A stretch of DNA of 64,000 bases, from assembly GCF_014197535.1 (NCBI RefSeq), contig NZ_JACIFV010000024.1:1-64000 (forward strand), read 5' to 3'. Positions 52,032-61,000 of the stretch are shown here, in pieces. The notes beneath the pieces were generated by a model, which saw only the letters and a program-made list of their open reading frames with translations, was not told where the DNA came from and did no database searches. The position numbers and the translations under genes were made by a program. How positions within the stretch are numbered: position 1 is the stretch's first letter; every line of letters begins with the position of its first letter. The DNA comes from Rhizobium aethiopicum. Lineage in GTDB: Bacteria > Pseudomonadota > Alphaproteobacteria > Rhizobiales > Rhizobiaceae.

Positions 52032-52155
52032 GCAGCCCCCTCATCCGGCTGCCGCCACCTTCTCCCCGCTGGGGAGAAGAGACTCGCGGCGACGTCTCGA
52101 CTCCCTCTTCTCCCCTCGGGGAGAAAGGTGCCCGTAGGGCGGATGAGGGGGCTGC
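52032..52155. repeat. Host-type palindrome inside the prophage
   Basis: Perfect 16-base arms GCAGCCCCCTCATCCG (52032-52047) and CGGATGAGGGGGCTGC (52140-52155) enclose a second hairpin (TTCTCCCCGCTGGGGAGAA and TTCTCCCCTCGGGGAGAA). It matches the family of palindromes scattered between rhizobial genes. Confidence 0.8.
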
Positions 52156-52215
52156 ACGGCACAACCTTCAAGCGAATTTCACCCACGCCAACCGCTCTGA
52201 ACCGGAGATCCCCGC

Positions 52216-52920
52216 ATGTCGCTGCTGACCATCATTCAGAACGTCTGCGCGGAGATCGACCTCGATCCGCCGACGGCAGTCATGTCGTCTGCGGATCCGC
52301 AGATCATGCAGCTGCGCATCCTTTCCACCCGCGCCGGCCGCGACCTGATGCGGGCGCATGACTGGTCGGCGCTGATGGTGCGGCGACAATTCGAAGCGAC
52401 GGGTGCTGCCCCCGAGCCAGCCGAGCCGCCTGCCGACTGGGACCGCTTCGCCGCCAATGCGCGCATCTGGAACGTCTCCCGCCTCTCAGCGCTGAACGGC
52501 CCGGTGGAGCCGCAGACCTGGCAGCGCCACACCATTCTCAATGCCAATCCGGTGCCGCAGATCTGGCGGATGGCGGCGGGCAGGCTCGACATCTATCCGA
52601 ATGTTGCAGGGGAGACGATCGAATATGCCTATGTCTCCGGCTTCTGGGTGGCGGTGAACGGTGGCGCGGCCACTGCCGCCAACTGGGCTGGTGACACCGA
52701 CACAGCGCTCTTTCCCGAAGAGCTGCTCGAACTCTCGCTGATCTGGCGCTGGAAGCGGGCCAAGGGCCTCGATTACGGCGAGGAGCTCGCCTCTTTCGAA
52801 CGATCCAAGGAAGCCGCCATCGGCGCCGACCGCGCCGCGGGCCCTGTCGACCTTTCGCTGCCGGCGAGAGGACAGACGCCTGAAAATTATTGGCCCGGCA
52901 CGATCACGGTGACGCCATGA
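52216..52920 (+). CDS. Head-tail adaptor (P22 gp4-like)
   Basis: The 234-residue protein starts with SLLTIIQNVCAEIDLDPPTAVMSSADPQIMQLRILSTRAGRDLMRAHDWSALM. This is the helical opening of podovirus adaptors that attach the tail below the portal. The middle carries the LEYAYVSGFW-like strand (IEYAYVSGFWVAVNG) and the C-terminus WRWKRAKGLDYGEELASFER. It overlaps the next gene by four bases. Confidence 0.8.
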   Translation: MSLLTIIQNVCAEIDLDPPTAVMSSADPQIMQLRILSTRAGRDLMRAHDWSALMVRRQFEATGAAPEPAEPPADWDRFAANARIWNVSRLSALNGPVEPQTWQRHTILNANPVPQIWRMAAGRLDIYPNVAGETIEYAYVSGFWVAVNGGAATAANWAGDTDTALFPEELLELSLIWRWKRAKGLDYGEELASFERSKEAAIGADRAAGPVDLSLPARGQTPENYWPGTITVTP

Positions 52921-54740
52921 CCCGCAGACCTGTCCCCCCGAACGGCCGCACCCGCCGCATTTCGCCCGGCAAAGACTGGATCGCGCCGATCGGCGGCTGG
53001 CGAACCGATGTCGAGATGGCCGATATGCCCGAGGACGCCGCCTTCCAGCTCGACAACTTCTTTCCCGAGGCCAACCGCGTGCGCGCCCGCTATGGCTTCC
53101 TCGCCTTTGCCACCGGTCTTAACGCCGACGTGCAGACGGTCATTCCCTATTCCGGCGTGAGCAACCGGCTGTTTGCCGCCGCCGGCGACAAGATCTTCGA
53201 CGTGACAGTGAGCGGTGCGGCCGGCGCGCCTGTCGTCTCCGGCCTCGCCAGCGCTCACTGGTCGGTGCAGCAATATACCAACCCGGCCGGCCAGGAATTC
53301 CTGCGTCTCGTCAACGGCCTCGACACGCCGCTGATCTTCAACGGCAGCTCCTGGACGAATAATTTCCTGGTGGGCACGGCGACACTCGCCAGCCAGAATG
53401 TCGCAGTCCGCAACACCGCCTATACGCTGAGCTTCTTCGGCACCGGCTCCGTGACGCTCTCCGGCGCCTTCGCCGGCACGCTGAACGGAACGGGCGCCGG
53501 CAACCGGGTGTCGCTCACCTTCACCCCGGCGGCCGGCACGCTCACCGTCACCGTGACGGGAACGGTGACCAATGCCCAGCTGGAAAAGGGCTCGGCCGCC
53601 ACGCCCTATGTCGCCTCGACGATGATAACAGGCATACCGGATGCCTCGCTGCTCAGCGCCGTCACCGCCTATCGCTCGCGCCTGTGGTTCATCGAAAAGA
53701 ACTCGACGAATGTCTGGTACCTTGCCACCGACGCCGTCAGCGGCACGGCGACGGTTCTGCCCGTTGGCGGCAACATGAAATATGGCGGCACGCTTGTTGC
53801 GATCAACGTCTGGACGATTCCGGTTTCCACGGGCCTGCAGCAGTGCCTGGTGCTGATCTCCTCGGAAGGCGAGGTGATCGTCTTCCAGGGTTCCGATCCT
53901 TCCAGTGCTTCGAATTGGGGGCTGATCGGCACCTTCAAGCTCGGCCGGCCGCTCGGCACCGATCGGTGCCTGCTGTCGGTCGGCGCCGATCTCGCGATCA
54001 TGACCACCGATGGCATCGTGCCGATCACCAAGGCGGTGCAGCTCGATCGCGGCGCCACCAGCCTCGGCGCCATTACCGCCAGGATCGGCCCGACATGGCG
54101 CGCGACCGTGGCGGCGACCGGCACGACCTCTGAGGAATGGCAGCTTTCGAGCTTCCCGGCGCGGCAGATGGCGATCGTCAATCTGCCGTCCTCCTTCGGC
54201 CCCTATCAATATGTGATGAACACCGAGACCGGCGCCTGGTGCCGCTTCGTCGGCATGCCCGCCTCCTGCTGGGCGACATGGCAGGACCGGCTGTTCTTCG
54301 GCGCCGCCGACGGCACGCTTTACGAGGCCGAGGTCGGGGCAAACGACAATGGCGCGGCGATCGACGCGCTGATGGTCGGCGCCTGGAGCCGCTTCGGCGA
54401 CGGGCTCTCGACCAAGCTCTCCAAGCTGATCGGGGTGACGGCCGAGATCGGCGTGTCCACGCTGATGTATGGCGGCATCTCGGTCGACTACCAGACGAAG
54501 GTGCCGACAGCGCTTCTGTCGTCCGTCGAGAACAATGCGGCGGCGAAATGGGGAACGGCAATCTGGGGCGTTTCGAAATTCCCCGGCATTTCGCTGGTGC
54601 GCAAATTCGCCTCCGCCGGCGGCGCGGGTTCGGCGCTTGCACCGACCATCCGCGCGCTGATCTCCGGCTCGTCAGGCTCGGTCTCGGAAGCCGCCGTTGT
54701 CGGCGGCTCGCTGCTTTACGAGAGGGGCGCGCCGATTTGA
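52917..54740 (+). CDS. Tail-nozzle/DNA-stabilisation-like podovirus protein
   Basis: The 607-residue beta-rich protein begins with a basic leader, then WIAPIGGWRTDVEMADMPEDAAFQLDNFFPEANRVRARYGF. That opening is typical of the large ring-forming tail proteins of short-tailed phages (P22 gp10/T7 gp12-like). Many repeats of strand-turn units follow. The assignment is by position and style. Confidence 0.65.
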   Translation: MTRRPVPPNGRTRRISPGKDWIAPIGGWRTDVEMADMPEDAAFQLDNFFPEANRVRARYGFLAFATGLNADVQTVIPYSGVSNRLFAAAGDKIFDVTVSGAAGAPVVSGLASAHWSVQQYTNPAGQEFLRLVNGLDTPLIFNGSSWTNNFLVGTATLASQNVAVRNTAYTLSFFGTGSVTLSGAFAGTLNGTGAGNRVSLTFTPAAGTLTVTVTGTVTNAQLEKGSAATPYVASTMITGIPDASLLSAVTAYRSRLWFIEKNSTNVWYLATDAVSGTATVLPVGGNMKYGGTLVAINVWTIPVSTGLQQCLVLISSEGEVIVFQGSDPSSASNWGLIGTFKLGRPLGTDRCLLSVGADLAIMTTDGIVPITKAVQLDRGATSLGAITARIGPTWRATVAATGTTSEEWQLSSFPARQMAIVNLPSSFGPYQYVMNTETGAWCRFVGMPASCWATWQDRLFFGAADGTLYEAEVGANDNGAAIDALMVGAWSRFGDGLSTKLSKLIGVTAEIGVSTLMYGGISVDYQTKVPTALLSSVENNAAAKWGTAIWGVSKFPGISLVRKFASAGGAGSALAPTIRALISGSSGSVSEAAVVGGSLLYERGAPI

Positions 54741-55153
54741 TCGTCTGCGAACCCAGCGCCGAGATCGCCGCCTGGGTGGGCGCGAGGATCGGCGTCACCT
54801 TTCACCCGCCCTACACGACGCTTGCCCACGTCGACCGCGGCCGGATCATCGCCGGCTTCGTCTTCAACGTCTGGACCGAGCACGATATCGAGCTCTCGCT
54901 TGCCGCCGACCGGCTGTCGCTGACGCTGATGCGCGCCGTCTCCGACTATGTCTTCAACCAGCTCGGCTGCCGCCGCGCCACCTGCCGCACCCGCGCCGAC
55001 AACAGCAGCGCCCAGAGGCTGCTCGCCAGAGTGGGCGCCGAGCCGGAAGGCCGCCAACGCGGCTATTTCGGCGATTGCGACGGCCTGCTTTACGCCATCA
55101 CGAAGGAGGATTTTCCCTATGGTCTCCACGCCAAAGGCCCCCAAAGCGCCTGA
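54737..55153 (+). CDS. GNAT-fold acetyltransferase-like protein (TTG start)
   Basis: TTG 54737 overlaps the previous stop (TTGA), giving 138 residues. The segment FVFNVWTEHDIELSLAADRLSLTLMRAVSDYVFNQLGCRRATCRTRADNSSAQRLLARVGAEPEGRQRGYFG has GNAT features. These are strand-helix order, N-S-S-A-Q-R-L-L, and the late-beta Gly. Such phage GNATs are common; the acceptor is unknown. It overlaps the next gene by 35 bases. Confidence 0.75.
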   Translation: MIVCEPSAEIAAWVGARIGVTFHPPYTTLAHVDRGRIIAGFVFNVWTEHDIELSLAADRLSLTLMRAVSDYVFNQLGCRRATCRTRADNSSAQRLLARVGAEPEGRQRGYFGDCDGLLYAITKEDFPYGLHAKGPQSA

Positions 55154-56126
55154 TCCGACCCAGACCGCGGCGGCGCAGACCGCCACCAACGTCGATACCG
55201 CCATCGCCAATGCGGGCTTGAGCCACACCAACCAGTACACGCCGGATGGTTCGCTGGAATACAAGGTCAGCGGCTATCAGACGATGACCGACCAGAACGG
55301 CAAGACCTATAAGCTGCCGACCTATTCCGCCTTTCAGACCTATTCGCCCGAGAACCAGGCGATCTACGACCAGACACAGCAGACGCAGCTCGGCCTAGCG
55401 AGGCTCGCCAACGACCAGACCGCCAAGGTCTCCGGCATCCTCGGCACCAATGTCGACCTCAGCGCCGGCAATGTCGACAAATATGTCAATGATCACTGGC
55501 GTTCCGGCTTCGACAACCAATGGAACCGCGACCAGGCGAGCCTCGAGCAGAGCCTGGCCGACAAGGGCATCGCGATGGGCTCGGCGGCTTACGACAACGC
55601 CATGCGCGATTTCTCCACCCGCAAGCAGGCCGCCTCCGACCAATATCTCGGCGACATGTATTCGAATGCACAGAATTCGATCCTGACCGAGCGCAACCAG
55701 CCGCTGAACGAGATCTCGGCGCTGATGTCCGGCTCGCAGGTCCACCAGCCGAACTATGTCAACACGCCGACGACGCAGCTTCCCACCGTCGACCAGGCCG
55801 GCCTGATCAACGAGAACTTCAATCAGAAGATGGGCCTCTACAACCAGCAGCTCGCCCAGTCGAACGCCGCCATGGGCGGCCTCTTCGGCCTCGGCGGCTC
55901 GCTGCTCGGTGGCTGGGCAATGAAATCCGACCGGCGGCTGAAGCAAGACATCAGCCGCGTCGGCACTCTGGACAACGGCCTGCCGGTCTACGCCTTCCGC
56001 TACAAGGACGGCGGCCCAATGCAGATCGGCCTGATGTCGGATGATGTGCGCGAGATTCACCCCGACGCAGTGTTCGAACATGCAGACGGCTTCGACCGTG
56101 TCAACTACGAAAGGGCAGTGGGCTGA
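55119..56126 (+). CDS. Virion protein with S74 intramolecular chaperone domain
   Basis: ATG 55119 follows AGGAGG. The 335-residue protein has a helical N-part (DQTQQTQLGLARLANDQTAKVSGIL). A short hydrophobic Gly-rich stretch follows (AAMGGLFGLGGSLLGGW), then a C-terminal peptidase-S74 chaperone (SDRRLKQDISRVGTLDNGLPVYAFRYK ... HPDAVFE). S74 domains assemble trimeric fibres and cleave themselves at the conserved Ser of SDRRLK. The helical rather than beta N-part is unusual for a fibre and may point to an internal virion protein. Confidence 0.8.
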   Translation: MVSTPKAPKAPDPTQTAAAQTATNVDTAIANAGLSHTNQYTPDGSLEYKVSGYQTMTDQNGKTYKLPTYSAFQTYSPENQAIYDQTQQTQLGLARLANDQTAKVSGILGTNVDLSAGNVDKYVNDHWRSGFDNQWNRDQASLEQSLADKGIAMGSAAYDNAMRDFSTRKQAASDQYLGDMYSNAQNSILTERNQPLNEISALMSGSQVHQPNYVNTPTTQLPTVDQAGLINENFNQKMGLYNQQLAQSNAAMGGLFGLGGSLLGGWAMKSDRRLKQDISRVGTLDNGLPVYAFRYKDGGPMQIGLMSDDVREIHPDAVFEHADGFDRVNYERAVG

Positions 56127-56491
56127 TGGCATATATTTTCGCCGGCGATACCGGCAAGACGCAGATCGATGTCAAAGACCAGCGCAAGCGGCTGGCCTAC
56201 GCCATGCTGCAGCAGGGCATGGATGCGAGCCCGGTGCAATCTCCGTGGCAGGGCGCGGCGCGGCTGGCGCAGGCCCTGATGGGTGGGTTGGCGATCAGGC
56301 AAGCGGATCAGGAGCAGAAGGCGGCTACAGCTGAAGCTCCCGCTGTGTCGACAGGCGCGCCTTCAACTCCGCCGGCAAAGGCTCCTGGCCTCCTGCCGTC
56401 GTTGTTCGGTGTATCGAAAGAGACGGCACCCTACTCGTCGATCCCGAAAAGGAAGCTACCAGGAAATGTCGCCCTTCCAAGAATTTTCTGA
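56126..56491 (+). CDS. Short phage protein, probably truncated (121 aa)
   Basis: The start overlaps the S74-gene stop (TGATG). Residues 1-62 (IDVKDQRKRLAYAMLQQGMDASPVQSPWQGAARLAQALMGGLAIRQADQEQ) look like the N-terminus of a typically longer phage virion protein. From residue ~68 codon use and composition change abruptly. The end (PYSSIPKRKLPGNVALPRIF) has no family character, as if a recombination event replaced the 3' part. Confidence 0.65.
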   Translation: MAYIFAGDTGKTQIDVKDQRKRLAYAMLQQGMDASPVQSPWQGAARLAQALMGGLAIRQADQEQKAATAEAPAVSTGAPSTPPAKAPGLLPSLFGVSKETAPYSSIPKRKLPGNVALPRIF

Positions 56492-56546
56492 CCCCGGCAG
56501 GGGTCCTGGTCAATTATGGGCGCGATGACGCCAGCGGAGCGTAACT

Positions 56547-58580
56547 ATGACAGAATTGACACCTGAGCAGTTGCAAGCCCTTGCCCGCGCACGGGCCGGG
56601 GTGCAGACGAAGCAACTACAAAATCCGACGCCGCAGCTACCTTCCGGGCGTCATCTAACTTATGAGGAGGGGTTGGCGGCTCTTAAAACCGAGGGACTCT
56701 ATGGCCAGGCCCTAACCGGCCTGAGTGGCGTCGTCGATGGCATTCCCATTGCCGGCCCATATCTCCTCGAGGGCGTGAAAAAGGCAGCGGCTCATCTCCG
56801 TCCCCTCATACACGGGGGGGCTTATGAGGATCAGCTCAGGGTTGTGAATGCCCGCGATCGGGAGGCCAAGATTGCGCATCCTAATGTCAACACGATAGGG
56901 CAGGTGGCCGGTGCGGTTGGTGGAACTATTCCGGCCGTCGTCGCTGCACCAGAATTATTCGGTGCTGGCGGGGGCAGTATGGTGGCGCGCTCGCTGGTTT
57001 CAGGCTTGACCGGCAGCGGCATTGGTGCCGCGGATGCTCACGTGAGGAGTGCCGGCGATCCTGAAAAAACTCGCCGGGGCGCTATTGAGGGGGGCCTGCT
57101 TGGATTAGCTGGTCCCTTAGCGGGGGAAGTCATAGGAGCCGGTGTGAAAGCAAGTGCACAGGGCGCAAAGGCTCTCACCCGCGCGCTCCTTGGAGAAGAA
57201 GTAGCTTCAAAGCCGGCGCGGGATATACTTGCAGACCTGACAAGGGATGCTCGTAATTGGCTCGCGAAGAACGTTTCTGATGCGGATAAGCTCGCCGCGA
57301 ATCGTGACCGTTTCGACAAGCTCGGATCTGAAGCGATGCCAGCAGACGTCTCGCCAGAATGGCGCGGCGCCGCCAAGAGCGGTGCAGTCCGGGAATCGAC
57401 ACGCAACAAGGTCGTGGGACCTCTGAATGAGCGCGGCTCCCTGGCAGGTAGTCGCCTTAAGTCGGACTTCGAGACAAGTCTTGGACCCGATCCGGTTCCG
57501 TCCATGATCGACAGCGACCTGAAAGCAAGCCAGGCGCAAGTGAACAGTCAGTACCGGCCCGCGGTCGTGGAACAGCCGCCCTACGACTTTACGCCCATTG
57601 CGGAGCATCTCGATAGATTGATTCCGTATCGGCGCGGTAGCGAACAGACCGACCTTCTTAACGTTAGAAACATGCTCAATGACTTTGGGAAAGACACCGT
57701 CTCTTCCGACTCAGCCATTGCGTACGAAACACGCCGCGCAATCGATCGAATTCTGACGACGGCTAAAGATCCCGAAGTCATTGAGACACTCGGCGGCGTT
57801 CGTGGGATGATCGATGAAAGGCTTGCTCGATCTGCCCCCGGCGTGAAGGAGCTTGACGCGCAGTTTGGGGAGTTAGGCCGACAAAGGGAGGGCTTACTGC
57901 AGGGGCAGTCTGTTCTCGCCGATGGACCACGCGCCATGCGCCCCGCAGAGCTTCAGGAGAAATTGGTGGCGGGTGCCGAACCGCAGGGTATGCTGATTGG
58001 TCCCTCTGCTGAATCAACGCGCATTCGCCAGGGGGCCCTTGGCGAGATCTATCGTGCGGCTGGAACCGAAGGTGGTGATATAAACGCGCTACTCAAGATT
58101 ATTCGCGGCAAAGGCGACTGGAACGGCGAAAAGCTTGGCATGATGTTCGGACCCGAGAAGGCTGATGCCTCACTCAATGCCCTAGATCGCGAAGCCCTTT
58201 TTGCCAACACGAAAAATGGCGTAACCGGCGCAGCTGACACGGCAGGGGAGGCCGGGTTCGAGCAGTATCTCGGCAAGGTTTCCAAGCCACAAGAAGTTCC
58301 GACGGAAAAAAGTTGGACCGATCTCGGCCTAACCACGGCTCGACGTCTTGCGCGATCTTTCCTTGAGGCGAATGCAAGCGCCCACGCAGCTCGCGTTGCC
58401 GACGAAGTCGCTCCGTTGAGTGTGCTTCGAGGTGAGCAGCGTGATGCGTTAATGGAGGCGCTCATGCGCCTAGGACGCGACCACATCGTCGACCAACAAC
58501 GCATGGCGCTGATCAACGCATTCGTCCAGGGTGGGGGAAGGGCAGCCTATCCGCTTTTATCAAACGAGAAGAATAAATGA
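56547..58580 (+). CDS. Probable ejection/internal virion protein (677 aa), divergent
   Basis: The large protein has a Gln/Pro-rich opening. A Gly/Ala-rich membrane-active stretch follows (GQVAGAVGGTIPAVVAAPELFGAGGGSMVARSLVSGLTGSGIGA, about 118-160), then long helical regions. Proteins of this build are injected with DNA by podoviruses. The region is clearly less GC-rich at codon third positions than the prophage genes on both sides, so it was likely exchanged in from another phage. No catalytic motif was recognised. Confidence 0.7.
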   Translation: MTELTPEQLQALARARAGVQTKQLQNPTPQLPSGRHLTYEEGLAALKTEGLYGQALTGLSGVVDGIPIAGPYLLEGVKKAAAHLRPLIHGGAYEDQLRVVNARDREAKIAHPNVNTIGQVAGAVGGTIPAVVAAPELFGAGGGSMVARSLVSGLTGSGIGAADAHVRSAGDPEKTRRGAIEGGLLGLAGPLAGEVIGAGVKASAQGAKALTRALLGEEVASKPARDILADLTRDARNWLAKNVSDADKLAANRDRFDKLGSEAMPADVSPEWRGAAKSGAVRESTRNKVVGPLNERGSLAGSRLKSDFETSLGPDPVPSMIDSDLKASQAQVNSQYRPAVVEQPPYDFTPIAEHLDRLIPYRRGSEQTDLLNVRNMLNDFGKDTVSSDSAIAYETRRAIDRILTTAKDPEVIETLGGVRGMIDERLARSAPGVKELDAQFGELGRQREGLLQGQSVLADGPRAMRPAELQEKLVAGAEPQGMLIGPSAESTRIRQGALGEIYRAAGTEGGDINALLKIIRGKGDWNGEKLGMMFGPEKADASLNALDREALFANTKNGVTGAADTAGEAGFEQYLGKVSKPQEVPTEKSWTDLGLTTARRLARSFLEANASAHAARVADEVAPLSVLRGEQRDALMEALMRLGRDHIVDQQRMALINAFVQGGGRAAYPLLSNEKNK

Positions 58581-58582
58581 TG

Positions 58583-58729
58583 TCAGCCGCCCTCAAAGGC
58601 GATCTGCATCGGTATGGCGACCAGCAGCAATGTTGCGAGTCTGACCATCAAAGCAAGCGCGCCCCCCAAAAGGTAGTTGATGACGCTGAAGTAAATCCCC
58701 TCACCGTTCGCGCGCGCGCCTGCTTCCAT
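58583..58729 (-). CDS. Possible small membrane protein on the minus strand (48 aa)
   Basis: From ATG 58729 the minus strand encodes a basic N-terminus and a long hydrophobic helix (YLLGGALALMVRLATLLLVAIPMQ). It is convergent with the ejection-protein gene and would be the only early minus-strand gene in the structural block. The plus strand is also open, so coding is uncertain. Confidence 0.3.
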   Translation of the reverse strand: MEAGARANGEGIYFSVINYLLGGALALMVRLATLLLVAIPMQIAFEGG

Positions 58730-58811
58730 CCGCGGATTGGCAGCAGGAACACTGCGAAGGGTTTTCAGCTGGTCATCGATTTGTATGCCGCAACCGATAT
58801 TATACGTTTTG

Positions 58812-58836
58812 AGGCCTCGCAATCGCGGGGCTTTTC
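58812..58836 (+). terminator. Rho-independent terminator before the tail-fibre gene
   Basis: GCCTCGC (58814-58820) pairs with GCGGGGC (58825-58831), with one G-T pair, followed by TTTTCCTTT. It lies 230 bases after the ejection-protein stop and 23 bases before the tail-fibre start. Confidence 0.6.
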
Positions 58837-58853
58837 CTTTCGGAGCAAGATAA

Positions 58854-60212
58854 ATGCCCAGAAACCCCTCAACCGGCGTCTATTCGAAACCCGCCGGAAC
58901 GACACCATCTGTCGGCCAGGTCATTGACCCGGCACCTTGGAACGCGCTGACCACCGACCTCGGCAACGAAATCACCAACTCGCTGCCGCGCGACGGCTCG
59001 GCGCCGATGACCGCGCCACTCAAAGTGGCAAGCGGTACGGTTTCGGCGCCCGGCATCGGCTTCGCCACCAACCCTCAGACAGGCCTTTATCTGAAGGGCG
59101 GCGGGCTCTTAGGGTTCACGCAGAACGGCGCCGACGTCGGGTTCGATAAGGCGTCGGTTTATGCGGCGAAGTCAGGCGATTACACGGCGCTTGCGTCAGA
59201 CGAAAACGCGGTTCATCGCTTCACCGCAGCAGCGACGCTCACCCTCAGCGCAGCGGCAACGCTCGGCGCAAACTGGCACTATTGCGTCATTGCCGATGGT
59301 GGCGACGTGACGATTGATCCCACCGGCTCGGAGACGATCGATGGCGCGGCCACGCTTGTCCTCAAGAACGGCTATAGCGTCAACATCATATGTTCGGGTG
59401 CCGCCCTCTTCACCGATAAGCTTTCCGCCAGGATCCAGAGTAAAGCCGACAGTTCGGCCGTAGGCGATTTCGTTGTCGGCCTCATCCTTTCCAATAACGG
59501 TAACAGCCCGAACACCCATATCGACTTCACCTCCGGCTCGGCCAGGTCAGGGTCGAGCTTCGTTTCCAGCGCGGCGTCATTCACCAAAAGGGTGACGGGA
59601 ACATTTACAGCCGGAACGGGCGCGGGCGGCCTCGATGCCGGCGCCGTCGCGGCAAATGCGACATACTTCGCCTATGCGTTGCGCAAGGACGCCGACCTGT
59701 CTTTCGACGTGGTTTTCTCGACCTCGTCAACCATCGGCGGCATCACCACGACACTGCTCACCGGCTATACCATTGTGAGATGCATCGGCGTTGTGCTGAC
59801 GGACGGAAGTTCGAACATTCGGCCGTTTGTTCTGTATCCACGTGACGAATATACCTTCGTGACGCCGGCCAAGGATGCGGTCAGTGCCGCTATCTCTACG
59901 ACCTCGACCCTTCTGGCGCTAACAGTGCCAAATGGGGTGAAAGTCAAAGCGAAGCTGCGTTTCGAGTTCACATCGTCGGCAACGACTAACGCGGCTCTGC
60001 TATCCGATCCTGCACAAGGTGCGCTTGTTGCCGGCCTCGGCAATGACGGCGCCAACGTCGGCTCTATCCAGGTAGCGAGCGGTTACGCAGTGGGATCACA
60101 GGAGATATATACAAATACAAGTCGGCAAATTCGCATGGTATTGGGCGGCTCTACCGGCAGCATCTGGATCTGGACCGATGGTTTCCATTTCCCCTGCGGA
60201 AGGGGCTCTTGA
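58854..60212 (+). CDS. Tail fibre or spike protein
   Basis: The 452-residue beta-rich protein starts with PRNPSTGVYSKPAGTTPSVGQVIDPAPWNALTTDLGNEI, the virion-attachment opening common in podovirus fibres. It continues with PMTAPLKVASGTVSAPGIGFATNPQTGLYLKG. The later half is Ser/Thr/Gly-rich repeat-like sequence ending in WIWTDGFHFP, likely the receptor-binding tip. No lyase motif is visible. Host-range function is inferred. Confidence 0.8.
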   Translation: MPRNPSTGVYSKPAGTTPSVGQVIDPAPWNALTTDLGNEITNSLPRDGSAPMTAPLKVASGTVSAPGIGFATNPQTGLYLKGGGLLGFTQNGADVGFDKASVYAAKSGDYTALASDENAVHRFTAAATLTLSAAATLGANWHYCVIADGGDVTIDPTGSETIDGAATLVLKNGYSVNIICSGAALFTDKLSARIQSKADSSAVGDFVVGLILSNNGNSPNTHIDFTSGSARSGSSFVSSAASFTKRVTGTFTAGTGAGGLDAGAVAANATYFAYALRKDADLSFDVVFSTSSTIGGITTTLLTGYTIVRCIGVVLTDGSSNIRPFVLYPRDEYTFVTPAKDAVSAAISTTSTLLALTVPNGVKVKAKLRFEFTSSATTNAALLSDPAQGALVAGLGNDGANVGSIQVASGYAVGSQEIYTNTSRQIRMVLGGSTGSIWIWTDGFHFPCGRGS

Positions 60213-60262
60213 ATAAGCTCCACACCTGTGTTTGACATGCTGCCATCACGCCAGGAGTAGAA

Positions 60263-60823
60263 ATGGCACAGGTCGACAAAGCATCGTATCGTAATCGAGG
60301 CGGCGTAATCCAGCGGCTCGTCACTGCTTATAAGCGCTTCCGCTACTTCACAGCGGCTGGCGAAAATCTCGTGGTGAAGCCCAGCGCCGAGTTTCGCCTG
60401 GTCGGTCATGCCGTCCTTGAGGTTGGCGATAACGTCACCATCCAAGACCAGTCGTTCTTCCAACTTACAATGCCAGAGCCCAAAGTCTTCATCGGCAACA
60501 ACACCGTAATCGGCCGGCGCAACATCATCACGGCGAAAAACCGGATATCAATTGGCAATGATGTCCTGATCGGCTCAGATGTCCAGATCATCGATCACAG
60601 CCACGGTATCAGACGAGACGTTCCAATCAGGCTTCAAAAGGCCGAAATCGGCTTTGTCGAAATTGGTGATGATGTCTGGATTGGTGCGGGCGCCAAAATA
60701 TTGATGAACGTTACGATAGGGACGGGAGCCGTGATCGGAGCAAACTCCGTCGTTACGACCGATATTCCCGACTATGCAATCGCCGTTGGCTCGCCGGCGA
60801 AAGTCGTTAAATACCGCGTCTAA
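60263..60823 (+). CDS. Left-handed beta-helix acyltransferase (hexapeptide repeat)
   Basis: The 186-residue protein has many hexapeptide repeats ([IV]G-x4 units: VFIGNNTVIGRRNIITAKNRISIGNDVLIG). The catalytic His lies in QIIDHSHGI, and the end is a typical GVVVVTTDIPDYAIAVGSPAKVV. Such enzymes acetylate sugars with acetyl-CoA. Following the fibre gene, it likely modifies host surface polysaccharide in lysogens (a moron gene). A second, membrane acyltransferase lies on the opposite strand 137 bases further on. Confidence 0.85.
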   Translation: MAQVDKASYRNRGGVIQRLVTAYKRFRYFTAAGENLVVKPSAEFRLVGHAVLEVGDNVTIQDQSFFQLTMPEPKVFIGNNTVIGRRNIITAKNRISIGNDVLIGSDVQIIDHSHGIRRDVPIRLQKAEIGFVEIGDDVWIGAGAKILMNVTIGTGAVIGANSVVTTDIPDYAIAVGSPAKVVKYRV

Positions 60824-60905
60824 TCAGATGTGATAGTACGTGGCGTAGTATCGGGGCGGTGCTGCTTCAAGCATTGGAGACTTAGCCAATGGTAGGCCAC
60901 CCGAA

Positions 60906-61000
60906 GTAGGTAACGCGATCGCTGCCGCAGGAATCGCTGCCGTCAGCACCTTTGAGGGGCTACGCACCGTCGCGTATGGCGATCCCATCCCGTTCTTCCA
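60906..61000 (+). pseudogene. N-terminal remnant of a second endolysin
   Basis: The plus strand reads GNAIAAAGIAAVSTFEGLR followed by TVAYGDPIP. This parallels the opening of the intact endolysin at 62250 (AAAAMAVALVGSFEGLRQHAYPDP), including the catalytic Glu. The homology ends near 61000, inside the minus-strand acyltransferase gene. The fragment suggests insertion or recombination into a lysis gene. Confidence 0.6.
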
